A stretch of DNA of 45,671 nt from Acinetobacter kanungonis (GCF_009939195.1 NZ_JAACKC010000011.1:1-45671), one strand, 5' to 3'; positions 1-9,137 are shown, counted from the first letter of the stretch. The notes: generated by a model not told the origin, from the letters alone. Program-made: numbers and translations.

Positions 1-163
1 GCACGTCTGTTGCTTTTTTCCACGAATTTATGCAAAAAACGTGTTTTTCACTCATTTTTTAAGCGCTTTTACACTTAAATCTCATATTTCTTTCCATTTT
101 TCTCTCTTTTATCTGTCTAGATTGGGCCTCAATCTCTTTTTTAGTTTTTTAGATCCACTCTTA
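1..163. other. Left-edge non-coding AT-rich stretch
   Basis: AT-rich sequence with long T runs and no convincing coding region. It lies beyond the 3' end of the leftward ABC-F gene. No promoter or RNA gene is recognised, and the neighbour to the left is outside the window. Confidence 0.5.
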
Positions 164-193
164 ATAAAAAAAGCACAACCTAGGTTGTGCTTT
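164..193 (-). terminator. Rho-independent terminator of yheS
   Basis: An inverted repeat with arms AAAGCACAACC (170-180) and GGTTGTGCTTT (183-193) is followed on the minus strand by a run of T. It lies just past the stop codon of the leftward ABC-F gene. Confidence 0.8.
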
Positions 194-214
194 GGGGGTT
201 ACGCTGTTCGTGAA

Positions 215-2146
215 TCAAAATGAGCTTTCGAGTTCTTCCAACTCCATCATCAAACCTAGCATCTCTTCTTCAGTTTGCTCTAACTTGGTTTTAAGTTGAT
301 TTTGCTCATCCATCAATTTTAATAAATCTTGCTTACGCTCGGCGTCATACAAAGTACTGTCCCCCAGCAAGGTTTCAATTTCTTGTAAGCGTGGTTGTAA
401 CTTTTCCATTTGCGATTCGCATTTCTCAATGTTCTTACGAATTGGACGAGTTTGTTCACGCTGACGTGCGGCTTCTTTGCGCTGCGCTTCTTTATCCAGT
501 TTAGAAATCGCAGGTTTCGCTTCGACCTGTGATTGAACTGGAGCAGCAGGTTGCTGACCATTCTTCATCATATCGATACGCGCTTGGCGTAACCATTCTG
601 CATACGCAGTTAAGTCACCATCAAAGTCACGGCACGTGCCTTGGTGGACCAACAACAATTCATCACAGACGCTGGCAATCAATTGACGTTCATGTGACAC
701 CAACACCACAGCACCTTCGAAATCTTGTAGAGCCATGGTCAGTGCATGGCGCATGTCCAGATCCAAATGGTTGGTTGGTTCATCTAGAATTAAGACATTT
801 GGGCGTTGCCAAACGATTAATGCCAAGGCTAAACGGGCACGCTCACCGCCAGAGAAGCTTTCGCTTGGCGTATCCATGCGCTCGCCACTAAAGCCAAAGC
901 TGCCAAGGAATGAACGTAATGTTGCTTCACTAATTTTCGGGTCTGCAATACGTGCCAATTGCAACATTGGACTTGCATTCCCGTCCAACGCATCCATCTG
1001 ATGCTGGGCGAAATAACCAATATTGAGTAATTCTGAGGCTTTGCGATGTCCTGCCAATAAAGGTAAATCACCCACCAAGGATTTAATCAGGGTAGATTTA
1101 CCCGCACCATTCATCCCCAATAAACCAATTCGACTGGTCGGGGTAATTTGCAGATTGACATTGGTCACGATCAGTTTGTCACCATAACCAATATCAGCAC
1201 TTTCAAGCTCCAGTAAGGGTGAACTCATTTTCGACGGTTCACGGAAACTAAACGTAAACGGCGTATCCACATGTGCAGCCGAAAGTTCCTGCATCCGCTC
1301 TAATTGTTTAATACGACTTTGCGCCTGTTTGGCTTTGGTGGCTTGTGCTTTAAAGCGGTCGATATATTTTTGCAAATGTGCACGAGTTTCTAATTGCTTT
1401 TCGTACGCCTGTTGTTGTTGCGCCAAACGCTCGCTGCGGGTACGCTCAAAAGTCGAGTAATTTCCTGTATATAAGGTCAATTCTTGATTTTCGATATGCA
1501 GGATATGATCGGTGATGGCATCCAAGAAATCACGGTCATGCGAAATCAACACCAATGTGCCTTCATAGGCTTTTAACCAGTCTTCTAACCACAAAATCGC
1601 ATCTAGGTCTAAATGGTTGGTCGGTTCATCTAGCAATAGTAAATCTGAACGGCTCATCAGGGTACGTGCCAGATTCAGACGCATACGCCATCCGCCTGAA
1701 AAACTTGAAACATCGAGCTGTGATTGATGTTCAAAGAAACCTAAGCCCGCCATGAGTTGTGATGCTTTGGCCGCAGCCGAATAGCCATGAATTTCATCAA
1801 AGCGACCATATAAATGCGCCAGTTCATCATTGCTTAAGTTTTCTGGATGATCCAGTTTATGCTGAATCTCCCAATATTCTTCATCGCCCGATAAAACAAA
1901 ATCAATCGCTTTCATATCTAGAGCTTTGATTTCTTGAGCCATATGTGCAACTGTCCAGACGGCTGGACGGGTCAAACTGCCTTCATCGGCACCCAATTCA
2001 CCTAAAAATGCAGCAAATAAGGTCGATTTACCCGCACCATTCACCCCTGTTAGACCAATTTTCCAGCCTGGATGCAGTTGCATAGAGGCTTTTTGGAACA
2101 AAACTCGTCCCCCACGGCGTATAGAAAGTTGATCTAACTGAATCAT
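215..2146 (-). CDS. yheS: ABC-F family ATPase, YheS-like
   Basis: A soluble ABC-F protein with two ABC ATPase domains and no membrane domain; the family acts on ribosomes. Two full nucleotide-binding domains are visible. The first has Walker A GVNGAGKST and signature SGGWRMRLNLA, with LLLLDEPTNHLD. The second has GMNGAGKST and SGGERARLAL, with LILDEPTNHLD. An arginine/lysine-rich linker joins them, and a charged coiled-coil tail ends the protein. The overall pattern, including the GNYSTFERTRSERLAQQQ segment, matches YheS rather than Uup or EttA. I take the ATG at 2146 (643 aa). A GTG five codons upstream (2161) is in frame, and neither start has a strong Shine-Dalgarno. The gene is alone on its strand and ends in a good terminator. 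Family assignment is firm; the exact role on the ribosome is not visible. Confidence 0.93.
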   Translation of the reverse strand: MIQLDQLSIRRGGRVLFQKASMQLHPGWKIGLTGVNGAGKSTLFAAFLGELGADEGSLTRPAVWTVAHMAQEIKALDMKAIDFVLSGDEEYWEIQHKLDHPENLSNDELAHLYGRFDEIHGYSAAAKASQLMAGLGFFEHQSQLDVSSFSGGWRMRLNLARTLMSRSDLLLLDEPTNHLDLDAILWLEDWLKAYEGTLVLISHDRDFLDAITDHILHIENQELTLYTGNYSTFERTRSERLAQQQQAYEKQLETRAHLQKYIDRFKAQATKAKQAQSRIKQLERMQELSAAHVDTPFTFSFREPSKMSSPLLELESADIGYGDKLIVTNVNLQITPTSRIGLLGMNGAGKSTLIKSLVGDLPLLAGHRKASELLNIGYFAQHQMDALDGNASPMLQLARIADPKISEATLRSFLGSFGFSGERMDTPSESFSGGERARLALALIVWQRPNVLILDEPTNHLDLDMRHALTMALQDFEGAVVLVSHERQLIASVCDELLLVHQGTCRDFDGDLTAYAEWLRQARIDMMKNGQQPAAPVQSQVEAKPAISKLDKEAQRKEAARQREQTRPIRKNIEKCESQMEKLQPRLQEIETLLGDSTLYDAERKQDLLKLMDEQNQLKTKLEQTEEEMLGLMMELEELESSF

Positions 2147-2246
2147 TACAAAGACTGGCACATAAAAAGTTAGCGCTATTCTAAAGGAAGTCGCTCAGAA
2201 AACAAAAAGTACAAATGAATGCCGATCTAAATGTTATTGATCGGAA

Positions 2247-2264
2247 ATAGAGTAAAAACTCTAT
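2247..2264. promoter_or_regulatory. 18-bp palindrome upstream of first AdeT-like gene
   Basis: ATAGAGT-AAAA-ACTCTAT has perfect 7-bp arms and ends 65 bp before the GTG of the next gene. A near copy (16 of 18 bases) sits at almost the same distance before the second paralogue. This suggests a shared operator or a duplicated promoter region. The regulator is unknown. Confidence 0.5.
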
Positions 2265-2329
2265 TTTATCTAAATAAAACATGCTTATATAAATTTGTTC
2301 CTGAAAAATCAAAAGAATGAGGTGGAATC

Positions 2330-3337
2330 GTGAAGCAAGCCTTTTTGATCTTATCGACAGCAATGCTCTTTAATTTGTCTAATGTCGCTCACGCCAAGAG
2401 CAATATCTGTGTATTCGATTTACTGGGCAAATCAGGAGAATCATATAAATTTCTGGAGGAATGGGCATTGGCCAGCAAAAACTGGGGCGCCCAGATCAAT
2501 CTGACAGCCTATAAAGATGAAGCTCAATTAGACCAAGACTTCAAAGCAGGTGTCTGCGATGGCTTCTATATGACCTCGATGCGGGCACGCAATTATAATA
2601 AATTTGCAGGTTCGATCGATGCCTTAGGCGGTGTACCCAATAATGCGATTGCGCAAAAAGCCATTATTTATGTCTTGGACAAGAGAAATCAAAAACGCTT
2701 GATTACCAAATCAGGAAAAGACACCTATGAAGTCGCGGGCATTGGTCAGATTGGTCCTGCTTATTTATTTGTACGCGATAAAGCGGTGAATAGTGTAGAA
2801 AAGCTGAATGGTAAAAAAATTGCGGTGATGGAATTCGATCAAGCCCAGAAAATTATGGTGAAACGGGTCAATGCTGTGCCCGTAATGTCTGAAATTTCTA
2901 ATTTCGTGAAAAAGTTTAATCAAAACGAAGTCGATGTTGTCCCTGCCCCAGCCTATGCGTTTAAACCCTTGGAAATCCATAAGGGATTGGGCAGTAACGG
3001 CGCGATGATCAACTTTCCCGTGCTGAATGTCACCGCAGATCTGATTCTACGCCCTGAAAAATTTCCAGATGGCTTTGCTGCTCAATCGCGGCAATGGTTT
3101 GTTCGCCAATTGCCTAAAAGTTTTGCCATGGTGCAACGGGTAGAAGCCTCGATTCCCGCGAAATACCGAATGGAGCTGGACAAGGAAGATAAAGAAAAAT
3201 ACCAAAAGCTGCTGCGTGATGCACGCATGGATCTGACCCAGCAAGGTATTTATGACCCAACCATGATGACCGTCCTCAAAAAAGCCCGCTGTACTGTGGA
3301 ACGGACCAATTTTGAATGCTCACTCGGTGGTGAATAA
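2330..3337 (+). CDS. AdeT-like periplasmic solute-binding protein, paralogue 1
   Basis: A 335-aa secreted protein with an N-terminal signal peptide (hydrophobic stretch, likely cleavage after AHA near residue 22). It begins with GTG, preceded by GAGG seven bases upstream. The mature part opens with ICVFDLLGKSGESY, a block shared with the next two genes. It has conserved cysteines at the mature N-terminus, mid-N region and C-terminus (KARC...FEC). Acinetobacter homologues are annotated as AdeT ('RND efflux, aminoglycoside resistance') or as putative solute-binding DUF6091 proteins. The sequence has no membrane helices besides the signal, so it is not an RND pump. A periplasmic binding-protein fold is the better reading. 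The ligand is unknown, and no partner permease lies next to it. Confidence 0.8.
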   Translation: MKQAFLILSTAMLFNLSNVAHAKSNICVFDLLGKSGESYKFLEEWALASKNWGAQINLTAYKDEAQLDQDFKAGVCDGFYMTSMRARNYNKFAGSIDALGGVPNNAIAQKAIIYVLDKRNQKRLITKSGKDTYEVAGIGQIGPAYLFVRDKAVNSVEKLNGKKIAVMEFDQAQKIMVKRVNAVPVMSEISNFVKKFNQNEVDVVPAPAYAFKPLEIHKGLGSNGAMINFPVLNVTADLILRPEKFPDGFAAQSRQWFVRQLPKSFAMVQRVEASIPAKYRMELDKEDKEKYQKLLRDARMDLTQQGIYDPTMMTVLKKARCTVERTNFECSLGGE

Positions 3338-3458
3338 TTTTTGGATCACTTTTGAGTAGCAAGTACATTATTCAATTGACTGATTTTTATGAGAACACGG
3401 CTTCGTATTGGACAAATTGACAGCAATTTTACTCAGCGTGTCATTTTTTTATTTAAAA

Positions 3459-3476
3459 ATGGAGTAAATACTCTAT
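3459..3476. promoter_or_regulatory. 18-bp near-palindrome upstream of second AdeT-like gene
   Basis: ATGGAGT-AAAT-ACTCTAT differs from the element at 2247-2264 at two positions. The AT-rich sequence to its right, with AAAC-TTGCTTA-like text, also resembles the region right of the first copy. It therefore looks like a duplicated regulatory module rather than a chance hairpin. Confidence 0.5.
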
Positions 3477-3556
3477 TTATACATACAAAACTTGCTTAAT
3501 ATTGTCTGCGTGTAAGGACACTAAAAACAAGAATCAATCTGAAAAGGATGAACACA

Positions 3557-4567
3557 ATGAAAAAAGTCATGTTAGGTTTCGCTGCAGTGACTGCGATGGG
3601 TCTATCAGCGACCACGCAAGCCGCACAGGTAGATGTCTGTGTGTTTGATTTGCTTGGAAAATCAGGTGAGTCTTATCAAATGGCGCAAGAATGGGCATTA
3701 GCAGCGAAAGGTTGGGGAGTCGATATCAATCTGATTCCACGTCAAGATGAAGCGGTTGCAGACAACGATTTTAAAGCTGGTAAATGTGACGGCGTATTTA
3801 TGACTGCCATGCGTGCCCGTCAATACAATAAATTTGCAGGTTCGATTGATGCCTTGGGTGGTGTACCCAGCAATGCCATTGCACAAAAAGCCATTAGCTT
3901 TGCTCTAGACCAGCGTAATGCCAGCAAAATGGTCACGACTCTGGGGGGTAAAAAATATGAAGTTGCAGGCATTGCACCACTCGGTTCTGCCTTTATTTTT
4001 GTTCGTGACAAAAACATCAACTCGATTGAAAAAGCCGCAGGCAAAAAATTCGCGGTATTAGGCTATGACCAAGCACAGAAAATTATGGTGCAACGTGTCG
4101 GGGCACAGGCCGTCATTTCAGATGTCTCGAACTTCGTGGCGAAATTCAATAATGGTCAGGTGGATATGGTCGGTGCACCAGCCTATGCCTATAAACCCTT
4201 AGAAATTTACAAAGGTTTGGGTAACAGTGGTGCCATGTTCAACTTCCCTGTACTGCAAGTGACCGCTGACTTTGTGATTCGCCCAGAACAGTTCCCTGCA
4301 GGCTTCGGACAAAAATCCCGTGATTGGTTTGTGAAAAATCTGCCAAAAAGCTTCGCCATGATTAACCGCCTTGAAGCCGCAATTCCTGCCAAATACCGCA
4401 TGAATCTGAGTGCTGAAGATAAAACCAAATATCAAAAGATGTTACGTGATGGTCGTATCGATCTCACCAAACAAGGCATTTATGATGCCAGCATGATGAG
4501 TGTTTTGAAGAAAGCACGTTGCTCTGTCGATAAAGCCAATTTCGAATGTTCAATGGCTGGTGAATAA
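3557..4567 (+). CDS. AdeT-like periplasmic solute-binding protein, paralogue 2
   Basis: A second tandem copy, very similar to the preceding gene along its whole length; shared blocks include AGSIDALGGVP, YDQAQKIMV and KYRM. It has a signal peptide ending near TTQAAQ and the same cysteine positions, with a C-terminus KARC...FECSMAGE. I prefer the ATG at 3557 (336 aa). AAAAGG directly abuts an in-frame ATG at 3548, which leaves no Shine-Dalgarno spacing for it, but gives nine bases of spacing to 3557. A terminator follows, so the third paralogue is a separate unit. A secreted binding protein is well supported; ligand and role are unknown. Confidence 0.8.
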   Translation: MKKVMLGFAAVTAMGLSATTQAAQVDVCVFDLLGKSGESYQMAQEWALAAKGWGVDINLIPRQDEAVADNDFKAGKCDGVFMTAMRARQYNKFAGSIDALGGVPSNAIAQKAISFALDQRNASKMVTTLGGKKYEVAGIAPLGSAFIFVRDKNINSIEKAAGKKFAVLGYDQAQKIMVQRVGAQAVISDVSNFVAKFNNGQVDMVGAPAYAYKPLEIYKGLGNSGAMFNFPVLQVTADFVIRPEQFPAGFGQKSRDWFVKNLPKSFAMINRLEAAIPAKYRMNLSAEDKTKYQKMLRDGRIDLTKQGIYDASMMSVLKKARCSVDKANFECSMAGE

Positions 4568-4584
4568 ACCTAAAATCAATCATT

Positions 4585-4612
4585 AAAGCCTAGATTCTTC
4601 TAGGCTTTTTTC
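4585..4612 (+). terminator. Terminator after paralogue 2
   Basis: Arms AAAGCCTAGA and TCTAGGCTTT enclose a TTCT loop and are followed by a T run. It separates the second and third AdeT-like genes transcriptionally. Confidence 0.85.
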
Positions 4613-4753
4613 TGTTTATCTTCTGTCTCCTATGCCAATGCAGATCCTGAAAAACAGGCTAAGCTTGAGCACAGGTAACATCATTATTTTACCGCGACAT
4701 GATGAAGAATCTCATCACAACACTATAAAAAGAATGGAATAAGGACAATTCAT

Positions 4754-5764
4754 ATGATGACAGCATCATCCAAGCAACTTTTGATTGGACTCGGACTCTG
4801 TGCTGCAACCAGCCTTGTACAAGCCAAACAAGTGGTTTGCGTATTTGACTTGGTCGGGAAAAGTGGCGATGTATATGCCCTAATGAAAGACTATCAATTG
4901 GCTGCCAAAAACTGGGGCGCGGATATTGAACTACGAGTGGCGCAAAATGAAGCCGTAATTGCGGAAGATTTTAAAGCAGGCAAATGTGATGGCATCAGCG
5001 TTACGGGCATGCGGGGACGTCAATTTAATGATTTTACAGGTTCGCTGGATGCGATTGGGGCAATTCCCAATCTCAAACTGGCGGTCAAAGTGATGCAAGG
5101 TTTAGCCAATCCCACCTTCAGTAAATATATGGTAAAAGGCAAATATGAAATTGCGGGGGTAATTCCTGTTGGTGATGCCTATTTAATGGTGAATGACCGC
5201 AAAATTAATACTGTGGCAAAGGCCGCAGGGAAAAAGATTGCGGTACTGGATTATGACCAAGCACAAAAAATTATGGTGCAGCAAGTCGGTGCTCAAGCGG
5301 TCAGTTCAGATGTTACCAATTTCGGCAGTAAGTTTAACAATGGTCAGGTCGATATTATTGGCGCTCCAGCGGCAGCCTTTAAGCCGCTCGAACTGCATAA
5401 AGGTTTAGGCAGCAAGGGCGCAATTGTGAACTATCCAATCTTACAGGTCACAGGCAATATCATTATTCGTCCCGAACGCTTTCCTAAAGGCTATGGTCAA
5501 CAATCCCGTGAATGGGTAAAAGCACAATTACCACGTGCCTTTGATATTTTAGGCAAGATGAAAGCCGATATTCCAACGAAGTACTGGATGGATGTTCCTG
5601 CTGCCGACAAACCTGGCTATCAAAAAATGATGCGTGAAGCGCGGATTAATTTGACCCAGCAAGGCGTCTACGACAAACGCATGATGAAACTGCTATGGCA
5701 ATTCCGCTGTAAAGAAGATGCCAAAAATTTTGAATGTGGTCTGCAAGATGAAAACTACAAATAA
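4754..5764 (+). CDS. AdeT-like periplasmic solute-binding protein, paralogue 3
   Basis: A third, more diverged copy (336 aa). The signal peptide ends near LVQA|KQ. The mature protein starts VCVFDLVGKSGDVY and keeps the DFKAGKCDG, YDQAQKIMVQ and NFECG blocks. It differs from its siblings in the 110-130 region and has an extended C-terminal tail. AAGGA eight bases before the ATG supports the start. The upstream region lacks the 18-bp palindrome that precedes the first two copies, so this gene is probably regulated differently. Tandem amplification followed by divergence is the simplest history. Confidence 0.8.
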   Translation: MMTASSKQLLIGLGLCAATSLVQAKQVVCVFDLVGKSGDVYALMKDYQLAAKNWGADIELRVAQNEAVIAEDFKAGKCDGISVTGMRGRQFNDFTGSLDAIGAIPNLKLAVKVMQGLANPTFSKYMVKGKYEIAGVIPVGDAYLMVNDRKINTVAKAAGKKIAVLDYDQAQKIMVQQVGAQAVSSDVTNFGSKFNNGQVDIIGAPAAAFKPLELHKGLGSKGAIVNYPILQVTGNIIIRPERFPKGYGQQSREWVKAQLPRAFDILGKMKADIPTKYWMDVPAADKPGYQKMMREARINLTQQGVYDKRMMKLLWQFRCKEDAKNFECGLQDENYK

Positions 5765-5806
5765 TCTTGATAAAATTACTCTGATTTGACTTTTAATCTT
5801 CGAATA

Positions 5807-5833
5807 TTGACCATATATTGAGTATGCTATACT
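5807..5833 (+). promoter_or_regulatory. Candidate erpA promoter
   Basis: TTGACC (5807-5812) and TATACT (5828-5833) lie 57 bp before the erpA start with a short 15-bp spacer. The -10 is good, but the short spacer suggests weak or activated transcription. I tested the type-1 IscR consensus by eye and it does not fit. Confidence 0.35.
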
Positions 5834-5890
5834 AGACATATGGTCTTTTTATTTTTTAAAAGACCCGAGAACCGAACAGAGGAATCTATC

Positions 5891-6226
5891 ATGACTGCTC
5901 CAGCGCTTGAGTTGACTGACAATGCTGCAAATAAAGTACGCCAATTGCGCGATAGTGAAGGCAACCAAGATTTAATGTTACGTGTTTATGTAACGGGTGG
6001 GGGCTGTTCAGGCTTTTCTTATGGCTTTAACTTTGCCGACAATATGAATGAGGATGATGCCGAGTTCATTAATGGCGATGTAAAAATGCTGGTTGACTCA
6101 CTGAGCTATCAATATCTCGTCGGTTCAGTAGTCGATTATGTGGAAGGTCTAGAAGGTTCACGTTTTATCGTACAAAATCCGAATGCAACTACAACTTGCG
6201 GCTGTGGATCATCTTTCTCGATTTAA
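5891..6226 (+). CDS. erpA: Iron-sulfur cluster insertion protein ErpA
   Basis: A 111-aa A-type carrier protein that delivers Fe-S clusters to apo-enzymes in the cytoplasm, such as those of isoprenoid synthesis. The three cluster-binding cysteines are present at Cys39 (GGGCSGF) and at Cys103 and Cys105 (TTCGCGSSF at the C-terminus). The ATG at 5891 has AGAGG eight bases upstream and gives the standard family length. An in-frame ATG at 5840 would add 17 residues unlike the family, so it is rejected. It stands alone between the AdeT-like genes and the convergent anmK. Confidence 0.95.
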   Translation: MTAPALELTDNAANKVRQLRDSEGNQDLMLRVYVTGGGCSGFSYGFNFADNMNEDDAEFINGDVKMLVDSLSYQYLVGSVVDYVEGLEGSRFIVQNPNATTTCGCGSSFSI

Positions 6227-6242
6227 GCCGATTACAGAATTT

Positions 6243-6272
6243 AAAAAACCTCCTGAATTGGAGGTTTTTTTT
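6243..6272. terminator. Bidirectional terminator between erpA and anmK
   Basis: AAAAAACCTCC-TGAATT-GGAGGTTTTTT is an 11-bp perfect stem with T runs on both strands. It serves the convergent genes on either side. Confidence 0.9.
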
Positions 6273-6280
6273 ATGGGGGC

Positions 6281-7411
6281 CTAGACCGCAGTCATACTGC
6301 CTAAAATACGATAGCCATCCGCGCCTGTCACCGCAGGTAAATTACCGCTCAGGTATTCGACAAAACGCATCGCCAACCAAGCAAAAGCCGTAGCTTCCAC
6401 CCACGTCGGACTTAGGCCCAAATCTGCGGTACTTTGGACTGTCCATTGGTGCTTACGCAAACGCCAGCGTAGTTGTTCTAATAACTGTGAATTATAAGCT
6501 CCACCACCACACACGTAGACTTCACCTGTATCCATGCTGGAACGATAAATGGCTTTTTTAATGGCACGCGTGGTCAGTTTTAATAAGGTGGCTTGGACAT
6601 TTTCAGGCGTATCTTCCAATTCATCATAAGCCAGCTCGTCATTACGCCAGTCCATGAGCTGATCATCCAGCCAATCCAGATTAAAATCTTCACGCCCAGT
6701 ACTTTTCGGTGGCTCTTTGGCGAAAAACTCATGCGCTTGTAAACGTTCTAACAAACTACGAATCGGCTGACCATAGCCTGCCCAATTGCCATTTTCATCA
6801 TACGGTTGACCGGTATAACGATGGCACCATGCATCCATCAGAATATTGGCAGGTCCGGTATCAAAACCCGATACTTGCTCTGGTGCACCTGCAGGTAAAA
6901 GGCTGACATTAGCGATGCCACCCAAATTCAGAATTACACGATGAATACTTTCATGTTGGAATAAGGCTTGATGAAAAGCAGGCACCAGCGGCGCACCCTG
7001 CCCTCCTGCTGCCATATCACGACGGCGAAAATCGGACACCACTGGAATTTTGGTGATTTCGGTAATGATATTCGGATCACCAATCTGTAAGGTAAAACCA
7101 TGCTCTGGTCGATGGCGAATGGTTTGCCCATGTGAACCAATGGCTTTAATTTGGCCACGATCCAGTTGATGCTGTTCAATCAGCGTATTGATGCCTTCAC
7201 CAATCATTTTCGCCAAAGCCACATCCGCTTTGCCCATACGATCAATTTCGTTGTCATCTGGCAAAGTCAGTGCCATCAGTTCATCGCGTAAATCGGGGTC
7301 AAAAGCCAAGGTGAGCGTGGCATGCAACTGCAATGGATCGAATGAAGCGGCCACAATATCTACCCCATCCATGCTGGTGCCGGTCATTACCCCAATATAG
7401 ATTGCTGTCAT
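6281..7411 (-). CDS. anmK: Anhydro-N-acetylmuramic acid kinase AnmK
   Basis: Phosphorylates and opens 1,6-anhydro-MurNAc to MurNAc-6-phosphate during cell-wall recycling. The 376-aa protein has the family N-terminus IGVMTGTSMDGVD with the ATP-binding GTSMDG at residues 11-16. It also has GSHGQTIRHRP, the DTGPAN segment, and the C-terminal VCGGGAYN and PTWVEATAFAWLA blocks. The ATG at 7411 is chosen because upstream in-frame codons encode non-family sequence. The start lies 81 bp from the divergent tyrS start, so both share a short promoter region. Another cell-wall recycling gene, mpl, lies in the window at 30.5 kb but is not linked. Confidence 0.95.
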   Translation of the reverse strand: MTAIYIGVMTGTSMDGVDIVAASFDPLQLHATLTLAFDPDLRDELMALTLPDDNEIDRMGKADVALAKMIGEGINTLIEQHQLDRGQIKAIGSHGQTIRHRPEHGFTLQIGDPNIITEITKIPVVSDFRRRDMAAGGQGAPLVPAFHQALFQHESIHRVILNLGGIANVSLLPAGAPEQVSGFDTGPANILMDAWCHRYTGQPYDENGNWAGYGQPIRSLLERLQAHEFFAKEPPKSTGREDFNLDWLDDQLMDWRNDELAYDELEDTPENVQATLLKLTTRAIKKAIYRSSMDTGEVYVCGGGAYNSQLLEQLRWRLRKHQWTVQSTADLGLSPTWVEATAFAWLAMRFVEYLSGNLPAVTGADGYRILGSMTAV

Positions 7412-7492
7412 GATTATTCTAAAGCCTGCAATGTGCTGAAAAAGTGTTAGTATATCGCACAAATTGAATAACTGATGTGTTTGGGTTTTGTG

Positions 7493-8707
7493 ATGTCAAA
7501 TTTCCTGCCAGCTGAAGAACAGCTTGCCCTCATTCAACGAGGCACTCATGAAATTATCTCTGAAGAGGATCTGTTAAAGAAACTCAAAGAGAATCGTCCT
7601 CTAAAAATTAAAGCGGGCTTCGACCCGACTGCACCTGACTTACACTTGGGTCATACGGTGCTGATCAACAAATTAAAAACCTTCCAAGACCTCGGTCATG
7701 AAGTGTTTTTCTTGATTGGTGACTATACTGCGATGATCGGTGATCCAACGGGTAAAAGCGCAACTCGCCCACCGTTGTCACGTGAACAAGTCTTAGAAAA
7801 TGCCAAAACCTATCAAGAGCAAGTCTTTAAAATTCTTGATCCAAACAAAACCAAAGTGGTGTTTAACTCAGAATGGTTTGCGACCAAAACTGCAGCTGAT
7901 TTAATTCAGTTGGCTTCACAGCAAACTGTTGCGCGTATGTTAGAGCGTGATGACTTCACCAAGCGTTATAACAACCAACAACCGATTGCGATTCACGAGT
8001 TCTTGTATCCACTGGTACAAGGTTATGACTCTGTTGCCTTACATGCCGATGTCGAATTGGGCGGTACGGATCAGACCTTCAACTTGTTAATGGGGCGTAC
8101 TTTGCAAGGTCGTTATGATCAAGAAGCGCAAGTGTGTATTACCGTGCCAATTCTTGAAGGCTTGGATGGCGTCAACAAAATGTCTAAATCTTTAGGCAAC
8201 TACATTGGCGTATTTGATACCCCAGGGGCAATGTATCAAAAAGTCCTTTCTATGCCAGATGCTTTGATTGAACGTTATTTTGATCTACTCAGCTTTAAAT
8301 CGGTTGAAGAAATTAAAGTCCTGCTCCAAGAAATTGCAGAAGGTCGTAACCCACAAGAAGTGAAGAAGATTCTTGCACTCGAGTTGGTTGAACGTTTCCA
8401 CGGCGCTGAAGCGGCTGCCAATGCCCATAAAGGTGCAGGCAACATCATTACTGAAGGTGAACTGCCAGAAGGGACCCCTGAAGTGACCATTTCACGTGCC
8501 GAGTTTGGTGGTGAAATATTTATTGCCTCGATTGTGCGTGCAGCGGGTTTAACCAAAAATGCGGCGGCGGCTAAAGATGCTGTTTCACGTGGAGCCGTTA
8601 AAGTCGACTGGAATGTGGTTGATGCCAGCTTCTCTGTGAATGAAAACATCACCCTGATTGTTCAAGCGGGTAAAAAAGCCATTGCGAAAGTGACGTTTAC
8701 CGACTAA
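7493..8707 (+). CDS. tyrS: Tyrosyl-tRNA synthetase
   Basis: A 404-aa class I aminoacyl-tRNA synthetase that charges tRNA-Tyr. The HIGH-type motif HLGH is at residues 51-54 and KMSKS at 229-233. The [15 protein letters not shown] context is that of the shorter TyrZ-like subgroup common in gammaproteobacteria. A C-terminal S4-type RNA-binding segment (about 340-404) is visible. The ATG at 7493 starts the family-typical [10 protein letters not shown]; an ATG at 7475 is in frame but adds only six atypical residues. It ends in a terminator facing a convergent small gene. Confidence 0.96.
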   Translation: MSNFLPAEEQLALIQRGTHEIISEEDLLKKLKENRPLKIKAGFDPTAPDLHLGHTVLINKLKTFQDLGHEVFFLIGDYTAMIGDPTGKSATRPPLSREQVLENAKTYQEQVFKILDPNKTKVVFNSEWFATKTAADLIQLASQQTVARMLERDDFTKRYNNQQPIAIHEFLYPLVQGYDSVALHADVELGGTDQTFNLLMGRTLQGRYDQEAQVCITVPILEGLDGVNKMSKSLGNYIGVFDTPGAMYQKVLSMPDALIERYFDLLSFKSVEEIKVLLQEIAEGRNPQEVKKILALELVERFHGAEAAANAHKGAGNIITEGELPEGTPEVTISRAEFGGEIFIASIVRAAGLTKNAAAAKDAVSRGAVKVDWNVVDASFSVNENITLIVQAGKKAIAKVTFTD

Positions 8708-8721
8708 TCCACGCAAAGCGA

Positions 8722-8748
8722 AAAGCAGGTCACTCGACCTGCTTTTTT
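8722..8748. terminator. Terminator after tyrS
   Basis: AAAGCAGGT-CACTCG-ACCTGCTTT is followed by a T run. It lies between tyrS and the convergent NTF2-like gene and may act in both directions. Confidence 0.85.
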
Positions 8749-8765
8749 TATGTCTAAAAATCAAC

Positions 8766-9137
8766 TTAATCGAATAAGCCCACCAGTTTTTTTTTACAAA
8801 AGCGTAACTCTACAATTCGCCATGCATCAGATTGGAAATGCCACGTTTCCTGAATAACCTGTTCAGGCTGCGCCAAATGCAACAGGATTCGGCATTCTGT
8901 TTGAGTCGGATTAAACTCAAACATTTCAGTCTGAATCTCTAAATGACGCGGCTTCCATACCCCATTTTGCACTGCATGCTGAATACTGGCGTAACGGCTT
9001 AAATTGCTTTCTACTTTGCCTTGCGCTTCATACACCACCTTAAACTCTGGATGCTCGTATTGCATCAACTCTTGCACCTGCCCTGTATAAAAGGCATTTA
9101 GCCAGTGGTCACGGCACTGCTCCAAACTTAAATCCAT
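8766..9137 (-). CDS. NTF2-like (SnoaL-type) hypothetical protein
   Basis: A 123-aa cytoplasmic protein with the look of an NTF2-like alpha+beta cone fold. It has an N-terminal helix with LEQCRDHWLNAFYTGQVQELMQYEHPEF, then alternating strands ending TWHFQSDAWRIVELRF. No signal peptide or membrane segment is seen. GAGGGA upstream of the ATG supports the start. It lies downstream of gyrB on the same strand but beyond gyrB's terminator, so it is probably transcribed on its own. Proteins with this fold range from enzymes to binding modules, and the sequence does not tell which applies here. Confidence 0.65.
   Translation of the reverse strand: MDLSLEQCRDHWLNAFYTGQVQELMQYEHPEFKVVYEAQGKVESNLSRYASIQHAVQNGVWKPRHLEIQTEMFEFNPTQTECRILLHLAQPEQVIQETWHFQSDAWRIVELRFCKKKLVGLFD

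Noticed and set aside
2222..2244. Inverted repeat CCGATC...GATCGG before the first AdeT-like gene
   Set aside because: Six-base arms with an 11-base loop and no T tract, and not repeated before paralogue 2. Likely chance next to the stronger palindrome.
5804..5830. IscR-type site upstream of erpA
   Set aside because: By eye the sequence does not match the type-1 or type-2 IscR consensus beyond the promoter hexamers.
8491..8506. CACGTG sequence in tyrS near 8497 as a further parS
   Set aside because: The flanks do not match the consensus. Only 8581-8596 in tyrS comes close (14 of 16), and I did not list it as a feature because codon content explains it.
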